Shown here piece after piece: positions 19,369 through 28,318 of a stretch of 34,545 nucleotides of DNA; position 1 is the first letter of the stretch; every line of letters begins with the position of its first letter. The position numbers and the translations under genes were made by a program. Below the pieces are notes generated by a model. That model was not told the origin of the DNA and did no database searches. It saw nothing but the letters and a program-made list of their open reading frames with translations. The DNA comes from Candidatus Methanoflorens stordalenmirensis (GTDB taxonomy: Archaea; Halobacteriota; Bog-38; Methanoflorentales; Methanoflorentaceae): assembly GCA_003139855.1 (NCBI GenBank), contig PLGY01000072.1, positions 55,236-89,780 on the forward strand, written 5' to 3'.

Positions 19369-19713
19369 ATGGAGTACAAGCAGTGCCTCATTATCAGATC
19401 AGATCTCCGCTTGAGCGCGGGAAAAGCGGCGGTTCAACTCGCGCACGCTGCCGTCTCTGCGTATGAGCGCTCGGATCCGGCCACAAAGCGTCGCTGGTTT
19501 AGTGAGGGGCAGAAAAAGGTCGCGCTCAAGGTTGCGACGCTCAGGGAGCTGTATGAGCTTAAGTCGATAGCTGAGGCGCGCGGCTTCATCACGGCACTCG
19601 TCGTCGACGCAGGGCTCACCGAAGTGCCGCCCGGAACCGTTACCGCTCTCGCTATCGGCCCGGCGAAGGAGGCAGAGCTAGATAAGGTGACGAGCGACCT
19701 TAAACTGCTCTAA
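19369..19713 (+). CDS. pth2: Peptidyl-tRNA hydrolase, Pth2 family
   Basis: MEYKQCLIIRSDLRLSAGKAAVQLAHAAV...VDAGLTEVPPGTVTALAIGPAKEAELDKVTSDLKLL is diagnostic. Confidence 0.98.
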   Translation: MEYKQCLIIRSDLRLSAGKAAVQLAHAAVSAYERSDPATKRRWFSEGQKKVALKVATLRELYELKSIAEARGFITALVVDAGLTEVPPGTVTALAIGPAKEAELDKVTSDLKLL

Positions 19714-19725
19714 CAGGCCAAGACG

Positions 19726-21021
19726 ATGACCGACGCCAAAGCAGTTCCAGAAAGCGACGTGATTGTAGGAATGACGGTGTACCTGACGGCTTCTCGCGGC
19801 ATCGGTGGGCGAATCCGTCAGCGCGCTGAAGACTTTGTGGTCAATGAGGTCTACGCAGACCGCTTCACTTCGGAGGGGCGCTACCAGTTAATTAAAGTGA
19901 CCAAGACCGACACAGAGACGCACCACATGGCACGTGAGCTCTCGCGGCGCTTGCAGATAAGCCAGAGAAGGATTAGCTGGGCAGGAACGAAGGATAAGCG
20001 CGCGGTGACTACACAACGTATGAGTCTCGATTCGATTCTGCTTGCCGAGCCGCTCAGCTTTGGAACCGTCGTCGCTGAGCCCATAGGGCGATCAGACAGG
20101 CCGATCTCCCTGGGCGACCTCGACGGTAACGATTTTGTTATTACGGTCAGAGCCGTGGACGGGATTCAAAATGACGTCGCCAGCGCAGTGGGGGGCGTCG
20201 TCGAGGAAACGCGCAATGCTCGCGGGCTTCCTAACTTCTTTGGCATTCAGCGCTTTGGATCAATCCGCCCCGTCAATCACGTCGTCGGCCGTGCGCTTGT
20301 TGATGGGGACCTCGAGCGGGCAGTAATGACGTACATCGCTAAGCCGTTCCCCGATGAGCCTGACGACGTCAAAGCGGTGCGGCAATCGGTTGCGGAAACG
20401 TATGACTTCAAAGAGGCGCTCAAGCACATGCCTGTGCGGCTGCGCTATGAGCGCGCGATGCTTAACCACCTTGCGAAGTATCCTAATGACTTTGATGGCG
20501 CCCTTGGAGTCCTTTCTACGAATCTGCAGAAACTTTTCGTTCACGCGTACCAATCGTATCTTTTCAATCAGATGCTGAGCAGCCGACTTGAGCGCGGGTT
20601 CCCGCTTGGGGTCGGATTTGACGGTGACCGTGTGCGGGCGCTAGATAGGGAGCGCGTCAGAACAGTCGTTCCCAAGAACGTGCACGAGGTGAACCAGAGC
20701 CTGGCCGCAGGAACCGCCTCTGTTCAAATGCCGGTTCCGGGATACGACACCGCGCTGTCAGACGGAGTTATCGGTCAGATCGAGCGAGACGTTATTGCCT
20801 CTGCAGGCGTTAATCTTGACGCCTTCACCATCGAGAGCTGTCCGCGACTGGCATCAAAGGGGGTGATGCGCAACGTCCTCTTGCCGGCAGATATCCGGTT
20901 TGACGTCGCCCCCGATGAGCTTGCGGAAGATCGGATGAAAGTCGAACTGAGATTCTTTCTCCCTAAAGGATGCTATGCGACAACTGTGTTACGCGAAGTC
21001 ATGAAAACGAGGTTGGTTTGA
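19726..21021 (+). CDS. truD: tRNA pseudouridine(13) synthase TruD
   Basis: IRQRAEDFVVNEV, ELSRRLQISQRRISWAGTKDKRAVTTQRMSL, GLPNFFGIQRFGSIRPVNHVVGRALV. Confidence 0.97.
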   Translation: MTDAKAVPESDVIVGMTVYLTASRGIGGRIRQRAEDFVVNEVYADRFTSEGRYQLIKVTKTDTETHHMARELSRRLQISQRRISWAGTKDKRAVTTQRMSLDSILLAEPLSFGTVVAEPIGRSDRPISLGDLDGNDFVITVRAVDGIQNDVASAVGGVVEETRNARGLPNFFGIQRFGSIRPVNHVVGRALVDGDLERAVMTYIAKPFPDEPDDVKAVRQSVAETYDFKEALKHMPVRLRYERAMLNHLAKYPNDFDGALGVLSTNLQKLFVHAYQSYLFNQMLSSRLERGFPLGVGFDGDRVRALDRERVRTVVPKNVHEVNQSLAAGTASVQMPVPGYDTALSDGVIGQIERDVIASAGVNLDAFTIESCPRLASKGVMRNVLLPADIRFDVAPDELAEDRMKVELRFFLPKGCYATTVLREVMKTRLV

Positions 21022-21569
21022 TGCGCGTACGAACGCCCCTACTCATTGTAGTTCTGTGCTGCGTCGTCGCAGTGAGCATGCTGTCAGGATGCGTTATGAC
21101 GCAACCGGGCACGCCGACCAACACGAACTCGGTGACGACCGCGCCAGGCAGCGCGGTCACAAACGGCAGCTCAGCCACCACGGCGTCGAAAGCACCGACC
21201 ACGTACCGTGTGACGGTGGGAAACGTAACAGTTTACGCTGAGGCGGCCGATACGTTTGCAGAGCGCGAAATGGGTCTTATGAACCGGACCTATTTGAATG
21301 AAGATGCCGGCATGCTGTTCATCTTCCCAACGCAGCAACAGCAGAGTTTTTGGATGAAGAACATGCGCATCCCGCTCGATATCGTGTTTATCACAGCAGA
21401 CAAGCACGTGCTCGAGATTTACGCATCGGTGCCGCCGTGCACCGGTGATCCATGTACGCTTTACACGTCGAGCGCGCCGATACAATACGTACTTGAAGTG
21501 AACTCAGGCTTTTGTGCTCGAAACGGGATCGTAAGCGGCGATCCGGTCGTCATTGCTGCCGGGAGCTGA
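21021..21569 (+). CDS. DUF192-family protein with lipoprotein signal
   Basis: The ATG overlaps the truD TGA; MRVRTPLLIVVLCCVVAVSMLSGC lipobox; DUF192 core AEREMGLMNRTYLNEDAGMLFIFPTQQQQSFWMKNMRIPLDIVFI. Confidence 0.93.
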   Translation: MRVRTPLLIVVLCCVVAVSMLSGCVMTQPGTPTNTNSVTTAPGSAVTNGSSATTASKAPTTYRVTVGNVTVYAEAADTFAEREMGLMNRTYLNEDAGMLFIFPTQQQQSFWMKNMRIPLDIVFITADKHVLEIYASVPPCTGDPCTLYTSSAPIQYVLEVNSGFCARNGIVSGDPVVIAAGS

Positions 21570-22503
21570 AGTGCAGCGTCGATCTGTACCGGTTGTCGAT
21601 CGAGATGCACTCTTCGCGAATCGGACAGAGGAAGCACGCCGGGGCAGTCGCATGACAAAACTCAAATCCATGTTGGATTAGAAGGAGGTGACTCCTGCCG
21701 GGGTGAACGAGGTCGTGCTCGAGTGCCTCTTTGGCCAAGTCTTTTGACCTGGTGCTTCCACGAATCTCCTCCACGTTGACGTCGAGACCACGCCGTATCG
21801 CGCCGCGTTCGATGAACCCGAGTCTGCGGGCAACCCGTTCGATATGTGTGTCTACGGGAACGATTTCGTGTCCCGCGGCGTAGAGCAAGACACAATCAGC
21901 AGTTTTTGGGCCGACGCCGGGCAGAGAAAGCAGTACCTCTCGCGCGCGGCGCGGTTCATCATACACCCACGACATGTCTCCGTTCCACCGCTGCATAAGC
22001 TTGCGCGCGATGGAAATGAGGTAACCCGCCTTTCGGTGAGGCCCACACCGCTGCAGGGCGGGCAGGAGCTCGTGTGGATGTGCCTCGCACAAAGTCTGAG
22101 GCGTGATCGATCCGAACCGTCTGGAAAGTTCGCAGAAGGCCGACCGCGCGCGCTCAGCGGTCTTATTCTGGGTGAGTAAGGTGAGCGTCAGGCACCTGAA
22201 GGGGTCCTGCCTGTTCATGAAGTATAATCCTGCAAAGAAGTCTCTAAGCTTACGTATGCAGGGGTCGTGGCTTTTGAGTTGAAGAAGCGGCGTCCAGTGC
22301 ATCTCGTTAGGATGCACCCCCTCCATATCGAGGTCGGAGGCCAAAGGGCCTTTGAATGCGTGCGGACAGATCGTCTGCGTGACTCCGTCAACCACTCTCC
22401 AATAGCCGTTTGAGTTATTCACCCACTCTAGAGCGGGAATCTGAATAGTCATGGTGCGTGCAAGGTCGATGGGCGGGGTCATCGTAAATCGCATCTTAGA
22501 CAC
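21550..22503 (-). CDS. Endonuclease III-like HhH-GPD DNA glycosylase with [4Fe-4S] cluster
   Basis: LPGVGPKTADCVLLYAAGHEIVPVDTHIERVARRLGF; C-x6-C-x2-C-x5-C (CHATAPACFLCPIREEC); extra N-terminal region of about 90 aa. Confidence 0.9.
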   Translation of the reverse strand: MSKMRFTMTPPIDLARTMTIQIPALEWVNNSNGYWRVVDGVTQTICPHAFKGPLASDLDMEGVHPNEMHWTPLLQLKSHDPCIRKLRDFFAGLYFMNRQDPFRCLTLTLLTQNKTAERARSAFCELSRRFGSITPQTLCEAHPHELLPALQRCGPHRKAGYLISIARKLMQRWNGDMSWVYDEPRRAREVLLSLPGVGPKTADCVLLYAAGHEIVPVDTHIERVARRLGFIERGAIRRGLDVNVEEIRGSTRSKDLAKEALEHDLVHPGRSHLLLIQHGFEFCHATAPACFLCPIREECISIDNRYRSTLHFSSRQQ

Positions 22504-22797
22504 CTCGGGGCCGCAAGTGAGTTTGCACAGAGTTGGTCATGAAAATACATGGGTATATAGCATCTGCATAATCATCTCAGTCGAAGCAGACGGTCCGGCG
22601 ACGTGGCACGGAACCAAAAAACGCCCGTCGCCTTATCAGAGGGCAATGCGGCGTGTTGAACGGCACCAAACGGCAGGGATTCAGTGAAAAGGTCGCTTGC
22701 ACGCGGCGGATGCTTCATTTGCGCGCGGGGTGGCATAACTGTACACCCAATCACCGCGTTTATGGTGCAGTCAGCCGTGCTCAGAGATAATACTAAA

Positions 22798-22807
22798 CTT
22801 TATAATA
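22798..22807 (+). promoter_or_regulatory. Putative TATA box upstream of the COG3390 gene
   Basis: ctttataata about 25-30 nt before GGAGGG at 22830. Confidence 0.5.
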
Positions 22808-22868
22808 CCAGACGCTTCAATACGCGACTGGAGGGCTAATCGTACTGGTTCAAGATCCCGCGTGGCGA

Positions 22869-23798
22869 GTGTTCGCCTATGAGCTTAACAAGTCGACGCT
22901 TCAGGTGAAAGAAGATGATCAGAGCGGTTCCTCTTATGTCATCTCCCCCACAGGTGCCAAGATCAACCGCATTTTTGTAGTTGGCGTACTCACCGAAGTG
23001 GAAAACGTTCGTTCGAGTGAAGACCTCTGGCGCGCACGCATAGCCGACCCCACTGGGACCTTCACTGTGTATGCGGGGAAATATCAGCCTGAGGCAGCGG
23101 CGTTTCTTGCTCAGGCCGAGGTACCCCAGTTTGTCGCCGTCCTTGGAAGAGCGCGCCTCTATACTCGTGAGGAGACCTCATACGCGTCTATATGGTCGAA
23201 GGAAATCAATCCAACGACGGAAACGGCCCGCAACAATTGGGTTATCACAACTGCCGAGCGAACGCTTGATAGAGTTGAGGCCCTTAAGATCGCCTTGAGC
23301 GCGGGATTACAGAGCAATACGCTGAGCACGAAGCTTCTCGACAGCGACGTTAATGCCGTGCTCGCAGATGGAATCACCCGTGCCGTGCTCTCATACAACG
23401 GATCGGACGTAATCGCTGATATCGTTCCAGTGATCGCATCGGCCATCGAGGCCGTGGTCGAAGCGCGCGAGTTCACGCCGGCAAACGTCGATCCGCAACG
23501 CGCCCGCGCGACGGACGACGCAGTAATCAGCGAAAGTGAGCAAGGGCCCGAGCAAACAGACGAGGCGGCCACGACACAGGAAGACTCCGTAGCGACGGCG
23601 GCGCTTGCGAAGAACAAGGAACACGTGCTGTTCAAGATGAACGAGCTTGATGCCGGTTCAGGCGTCCCGTACGACCGTCTGATCGAGACGCTTGAAGCAC
23701 AAGGTCTCGACGAAGATGACGTCGAAGAAGCCGTGCAAGAACTGATGGATGAAGGGAAGTGTTACGAGCCGAAAATCGGTATTCTCAAGTTAATTTGA
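22869..23798 (+). CDS. RPA-associated protein (COG3390-like, OB-fold N-terminus, winged-helix-like C-terminus)
   Basis: VFAYELNKSTLQ...SPTGAKINRIFVVGVLTEVENV...RARIADPTGTFTVYAGKYQPEAAAFL; C-terminal LIETLEAQGLDEDDVEEAVQELMDEGKCYEPKIGILKLI. The true start is probably upstream (see findings). Confidence 0.85.
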   Translation: MFAYELNKSTLQVKEDDQSGSSYVISPTGAKINRIFVVGVLTEVENVRSSEDLWRARIADPTGTFTVYAGKYQPEAAAFLAQAEVPQFVAVLGRARLYTREETSYASIWSKEINPTTETARNNWVITTAERTLDRVEALKIALSAGLQSNTLSTKLLDSDVNAVLADGITRAVLSYNGSDVIADIVPVIASAIEAVVEAREFTPANVDPQRARATDDAVISESEQGPEQTDEAATTQEDSVATAALAKNKEHVLFKMNELDAGSGVPYDRLIETLEAQGLDEDDVEEAVQELMDEGKCYEPKIGILKLI

Positions 23799-23932
23799 CC
23801 TTCTAAGCGGACGAGCCGCGACAAGTTCTTTCATAAATGGCCTTTGTCCGGTGGCAGACAGCAGCTTGTCTCTCTCGTTGGAGTCGTTTTTCGATAAATA
23901 GTCGGGGCTCTAGATGCGGCTGGTTTTGAAAA

Positions 23933-23964
23933 ACGCGTGCCGTGAACAGATCCATAGCACGCGT
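23933..23964. repeat. Inverted repeat ACGCGTGC-N16-GCACGCGT
   Basis: Direct reading; lies between convergent genes. Confidence 0.75.
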
Positions 23965-24011
23965 AATGTGTAAGCTCGTCCGCGTCGCTTGCGACTATCC
24001 CTTTAGTGACA

Positions 24012-24350
24012 TCAGTAGCGCTGCCACTTTTCGGTTTGACGCCTCTCAGGGATGTGTTCAGGGACTGTTTTTAGCCCCGTGGCGCACGCTTCACTCACGT
24101 ACAAGCCACAATAACACGCGCCGTATTCGGCAACATCTGGGTCACAGTAAACGCAGGGACAAATGATGTCCTTGTCCCACTCCTTGTCGTTTGCAGCCAT
24201 TCGACAAGGACAAGAGTGGTACCCATACCGCTCCTTGTTCGTCAGTATCCCGTCAACAAGGGCATTCACAATGTCCTTGTCGGGGTTCAGGTAGCGTCCC
24301 TTGCGTGGCGCGGCCGTGGTTATCGCTGCGAGGTATTGTTCGCGATCCAT
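24012..24350 (-). CDS. Ferredoxin:thioredoxin (disulfide) reductase catalytic subunit-like protein
   Basis: YGYHSCPCRMAANDKEWDKDIICPCVYCDPDVAEYGACYCGLYVS matches the CPC...CPC...C.C catalytic-subunit pattern; ATG at 24350 preceded by gaggtgat. Confidence 0.93.
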   Translation of the reverse strand: MDREQYLAAITTAAPRKGRYLNPDKDIVNALVDGILTNKERYGYHSCPCRMAANDKEWDKDIICPCVYCDPDVAEYGACYCGLYVSEACATGLKTVPEHIPERRQTEKWQRY

Positions 24351-24506
24351 ACACGTTCTTATCACCTCTCTCATTCTTTAATCTTGCTTTGGAACGTTTT
24401 CCCTGACGTCGGTCAGCGATGCTAACTAAAGAAGCCGATTGTGTGGGACGTCGCGCCGGAAAAGTCGAGAAGGGTAGCCGGAGCTCTGCTCGCACGTCTT
24501 GGCGAG

Positions 24507-25412
24507 TTAGACAAACTTTTTGAACATCATTGCGTGGAGTTGACTGATGCCGAGATGCTTGGATATAAGTGTAATATCGTTTCCTGTGACCGCCCGGGCC
24601 TTAGAGGGTGGCAGCGCCTTTGCTCCGCGTGCGTAGATCGTGCCTCCTCGTTTGTTGGCCCCCAGATAGCCCTGAGGCGTGCCTCCTACCAGGAGAACGC
24701 CTGATTTCATGTCGATTCCGGCGAACGCATCTGTGTCCCCGTGTATGATCACCGTCCCCCCATTAAGAAGAGCTCCTGAGTTCATGCCTGCGGTGCCAGT
24801 CACGATCACTGTCCCAAGCCGCATGAGAATGCCGGTGCTCAAGTCAACGTCTCCTTCAACGCAAATTCGTGCGTCACACGCGCAGCGTGCGCCAACGGTG
24901 TCTCGCACAAGTGCATCGGACACGGTGAGCTGTTTGCCCGATAGAACGTTAGGGGGTACAAGCGTATCGCTACGGAGGCCGTTGCACACTACATCGGTGA
25001 TCGATCGATACTTCCGGTACCCGCTCCGATCAGACGCGACCTCAATGACGTTGCCGATCGGTACCTTTACGGCCCCGGCCACGTACACCGCTCCAGCGGT
25101 CATACTGATTCCCATGCGCGTGTCAACGTTGCCATCGACAATCACGTCTCCCACCGGGATGGTGGCGCCAGTGCCCGAGAAGAAGTGCAAGTCGACGCCG
25201 AAGCTTGAACACAACCGATGTCCGACGTCTCCGCTGACGTAGACATCATCACCACGTTTTAGCGCCTCAACGACGTCGCGATAGGTGTATCCGCTCCCTT
25301 CTTGGTGCGGGATCCGGTCGCTGGGCTCCAGCATCGAGCCTCGATGCTGCCAATAAAAGTTGTATGTGAAATCTGCTACGCAATCGACGGGTGCGCTTAA
25401 CTCGAGCTCCAT
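24507..25412 (-). CDS. GXGXG beta-helix protein related to formylmethanofuran dehydrogenase subunit C
   Basis: Repeated G-rich rungs ([115 protein letters not shown]). Confidence 0.8.
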   Translation of the reverse strand: MELELSAPVDCVADFTYNFYWQHRGSMLEPSDRIPHQEGSGYTYRDVVEALKRGDDVYVSGDVGHRLCSSFGVDLHFFSGTGATIPVGDVIVDGNVDTRMGISMTAGAVYVAGAVKVPIGNVIEVASDRSGYRKYRSITDVVCNGLRSDTLVPPNVLSGKQLTVSDALVRDTVGARCACDARICVEGDVDLSTGILMRLGTVIVTGTAGMNSGALLNGGTVIIHGDTDAFAGIDMKSGVLLVGGTPQGYLGANKRGGTIYARGAKALPPSKARAVTGNDITLISKHLGISQLHAMMFKKFV

Positions 25413-25443
25413 TACAAACCCATGGTGTGCGCGTTAGAAAACG

Positions 25444-25911
25444 CTATCGAAAAGGCCTGCGTTCGACGGTTAGCGAGTCGCCCCCGCGAAGTACGACGTG
25501 TCCTTCGACCGAGCTAACTTCGAGTCCGTTCAGTCCTAGAGAGCCGCAAAGTACATCTTGTTCAGGATGCGTCCCTTTTTGGATATCACAGCGCAAGACC
25601 GTGCGCTTTCCTACCGATGCCACGACCTTGAGCCGCGCTGATGCGGGATGATGTTTGGGAAGTACGATGAGGGGTGAACCAGAGTCCCGGATGAGAGCGA
25701 GGGTGCAAATAATTGCGTTAGTGGTCGTACGATCGTTGCTGAAACCCGATGCGACGAGAAGATCTTCGGGGTCAACGGTCATTACGATCTCGTCGTCTAC
25801 CGTCTCGATGAAGAGCTGCCGGGCGGCTCCTGACTTCACGACGCCGATCACACCGTCAGCACTGCGCACAAACAAGATTTCATCGGCGTCGAGCGGTATG
25901 CGCTGTTCCAT
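25444..25911 (-). CDS. Conserved-looking protein of unknown function (155 aa)
   Basis: Full ORF 31 nt upstream of the GXGXG gene on the same strand; no family recognised. Confidence 0.75.
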   Translation of the reverse strand: MEQRIPLDADEILFVRSADGVIGVVKSGAARQLFIETVDDEIVMTVDPEDLLVASGFSNDRTTTNAIICTLALIRDSGSPLIVLPKHHPASARLKVVASVGKRTVLRCDIQKGTHPEQDVLCGSLGLNGLEVSSVEGHVVLRGGDSLTVERRPFR

Positions 25912-25982
25912 GCTGGCGCTCTTGATAGTCTAAAATCACTAGTAAGAAAAGGGGCTCACGAAAGGCTTCGCAGTGCTAGGTG

Positions 25983-26141
25983 CTACGCTTCAAGCTCTGT
26001 TATGTCTTCCGATTGGCAGGATGGGCACATGGGGTTCTTGCCTATGCCCTTGAACTTCGACCCGCACTCCTTGCAAGCGTATTGTTTCGCTTCGAGTCGT
26101 TTTATGTCTTCGTTTCCGAACGGGCCACCGACCGTACACAT
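25983..26141 (-). CDS. 52-aa zinc-ribbon / rubredoxin-like protein (below the ORF track's length cutoff)
   Basis: MCTVGGPFGNEDIKRLEAKQYACKECGSKFKGIGKNPMCPSCQSEDITELEA with CxxC...CxxC; aaggaga SD before the ATG. Confidence 0.85.
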   Translation of the reverse strand: MCTVGGPFGNEDIKRLEAKQYACKECGSKFKGIGKNPMCPSCQSEDITELEA

Positions 26142-26225
26142 GGTGAACTCTCCTTAGTACAAGCATGCTCTTGAGTGCGTATAAGGGTTTCCTTAGGATG
26201 CCGAATTAGTTTCATTTGCTTTAAG

Positions 26226-26307
26226 ACAAGGTTATATGCGGTCAGAGGGAAAAAACATGGTAACGCCGCTAGCTTGGAGTATCCCTCTGTCGTCTAATAT
26301 ACCTTGT
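26226..26307. repeat. 82-nt nested inverted repeat (outer ACAAGGTTATAT/ATATACCTTGT, inner CAGAGGGA/TCCCTCTG)
   Basis: Direct reading: outer arms 26226-26237 and 26297-26307 (one bulged T), inner arms 26243-26250 and 26282-26289. Confidence 0.85.
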
Positions 26308-26321
26308 AAATAATAATTTAG

Positions 26322-26330
26322 TTTATATTA
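26322..26330 (+). promoter_or_regulatory. Putative TATA box for the uvrB-uvrA-uvrC operon
   Basis: tttatatta, 25-34 nt before the uvrB ATG, so a leaderless or very short leader is predicted. Confidence 0.5.
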
Positions 26331-26355
26331 AATTAAGTCCACACCCAGTACGATA

Positions 26356-28317
26356 ATGTCTCAACCCAAGTTCACCCTAAGTTCATCGTTCAAGCCGACC
26401 GGAGATCAGCCTAAGGCAATCGCGGAGCTCGTCAACGGTATTAACGGAGGAGAGAAGTACCAGACGCTCCTCGGCGTCACGGGCTCAGGAAAGACGTTCA
26501 CAGTCGCGAACGTGATCGCGCACGTGCAAAAGCCCACACTCGTCATCGCGCACAACAAGACGTTAGCCGCACAGCTCTATAAGGAGTTCAGGGAGTTCTT
26601 CCCGCAAAACGCGGTTGAGTACTTCGTGAGCTACTACGATTATTATCGCCCTGAGGCCTACATCCCGCACACCGACGTCTACGTGGCAAAGGAATCGTCC
26701 ATTAACGACGAGATTGACCGGCTCCGGCATTCGGCTACCAAGTCGCTGCTGACGCGGCGTGACACCATTGTCGTTGCAAGCGTTTCGTGCATATTCGGCA
26801 TCGGCTCTCCTGACGACTACCAGGAGTCTGTGCTCTCGTTGCAGGTGGGCGAGACCGTCAAACGGAGCGAGATTTTGCGCAAGCTCACCTCCATGCAGTA
26901 TGAGCGTAATGACGTTGATTTCTTCCGCGGGAAGTTTCGCGTGCGAGGCGACACCGTTGAGGTGTTTCCCGCTTACGGAAACACCGCGTATCGCATCGCG
27001 CTCTGGGGCGATAAGATCGAGGGACTCTACGAATTTAATCCGGTCAACGGAAGAAAGACGGCAGCGTTTGATTCTCTCCCCATCTACCCGGCGACGCACT
27101 TCATCACCAACCGCGCGAGGCGTGCCGAGGCACTGCACTCGATAAAGCGTGAGCTTACTGAGCGTTTGGAGTACTTGCGCGGCCAGGACAAGTTGCTTGA
27201 GGCCCAACGCCTTGAGCAGCGCACAAAATACGACCTTGAGATGTTGCGTGAGGTTGGATATTGCAGCGGAATCGAGAACTACAGCCGTCACCTCAGCGGG
27301 CGCGCTTCGGGGGGCGCCCCCACGACACTCATCGATTATTTCCCAGACGACTTCCTCCTCGTCATTGATGAGTCACACGTGACGATCCCCCAGGTAGTCG
27401 GCATGTACGCGGGGGACCGCTCCCGGAAAGACAACCTCGTAGAGCACGGATTTCGGCTTCCTTCGGCGTACGACAATCGTCCCCTCACCTTTGGCGAGTT
27501 TGAGAAGCGGGTCAACCAGGTTATCTACGTATCGGCCACGCCGGGACCGTACGAACTGGCGAAATGTGAGCACGTAGTCGAGCAGATTATTCGTCCTACG
27601 GGGCTGGTCGACCCGGCCGTGGACGTTCGCCCCGCTGAGAAGCAAGTCGACGATCTGATCGCTGAAATTCGAAAGCGACCGAGCGAGCGCGTGCTGGTGA
27701 CGACATTGACGAAGAGGATGGCCGAGGATCTTTCCGAGCACCTTCACGAGATCGGCATCAAGGTGCAGTACCTTCACTCAGACATAAGCACGCTTGATCG
27801 GGTCGATATCCTGTACGACTTGCGACGCGGTGTGTTCGACGTCCTTGTCGGTATTAACCTCCTCCGAGAGGGCATCGACCTTCCCGAGGTCACCCTAATG
27901 GCCATACTCGATGCGGACAAAGAGGGCTTTTTGCGCTCTGAGCGGTCACTCATTCAGACGATCGGCCGAGTCGCTCGAAACGTCAACGGGAGCGTTATCA
28001 TGTACGCAGACGTTACCACCGATTCAATGAGGCGTGCGATAGGAGAGAACAATCGTCGGCGTGCGCTGCAGGTCGCGCACAACGAGCGTCACGGGATCAC
28101 TCCGCAGACCATCGTAAAACCGATCGAGGAGCTTGTAGAACGCCGCCGGCTGGGGCCGGTAGCCGACGAAGAACCCCCTATACGCGTCGTTGCAGAGGAG
28201 CTCGAAGAGACGATTGCAGGATTGCAAGCGGAGATGCATCGAGCGGCGCGCGGACTAGAGTTCGAGCGGGCAGCGCTCATTCGCGACATGATTCGATCGC
28301 TCGAGGGAGGGGCGTAG
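26356..28317 (+). CDS. uvrB: Excinuclease ABC subunit UvrB
   Basis: 653 aa; [32 protein letters not shown]-like [40 protein letters not shown]-terminal UVR motif. Confidence 0.99.
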   Translation: MSQPKFTLSSSFKPTGDQPKAIAELVNGINGGEKYQTLLGVTGSGKTFTVANVIAHVQKPTLVIAHNKTLAAQLYKEFREFFPQNAVEYFVSYYDYYRPEAYIPHTDVYVAKESSINDEIDRLRHSATKSLLTRRDTIVVASVSCIFGIGSPDDYQESVLSLQVGETVKRSEILRKLTSMQYERNDVDFFRGKFRVRGDTVEVFPAYGNTAYRIALWGDKIEGLYEFNPVNGRKTAAFDSLPIYPATHFITNRARRAEALHSIKRELTERLEYLRGQDKLLEAQRLEQRTKYDLEMLREVGYCSGIENYSRHLSGRASGGAPTTLIDYFPDDFLLVIDESHVTIPQVVGMYAGDRSRKDNLVEHGFRLPSAYDNRPLTFGEFEKRVNQVIYVSATPGPYELAKCEHVVEQIIRPTGLVDPAVDVRPAEKQVDDLIAEIRKRPSERVLVTTLTKRMAEDLSEHLHEIGIKVQYLHSDISTLDRVDILYDLRRGVFDVLVGINLLREGIDLPEVTLMAILDADKEGFLRSERSLIQTIGRVARNVNGSVIMYADVTTDSMRRAIGENNRRRALQVAHNERHGITPQTIVKPIEELVERRRLGPVADEEPPIRVVAEELEETIAGLQAEMHRAARGLEFERAALIRDMIRSLEGGA

Positions 28318-28318
28318 C

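Noticed and set aside
22848-22860. ggttcaagatccc resembling a tRNA T-arm
   Set aside because: Loop does not fit the TTCRANY consensus and no acceptor or anticodon stem can be formed; it lies in the COG3390 N-terminal coding region.
23942-24166. 74-aa plus-strand ORF overlapping FTR
   Set aside because: Antisense to the conserved FTR Cys motifs.
26563-27291. 242-aa minus-strand ORF inside uvrB
   Set aside because: Antisense to a full-length, clearly conserved UvrB; composition reflects the coding strand's codon bias.
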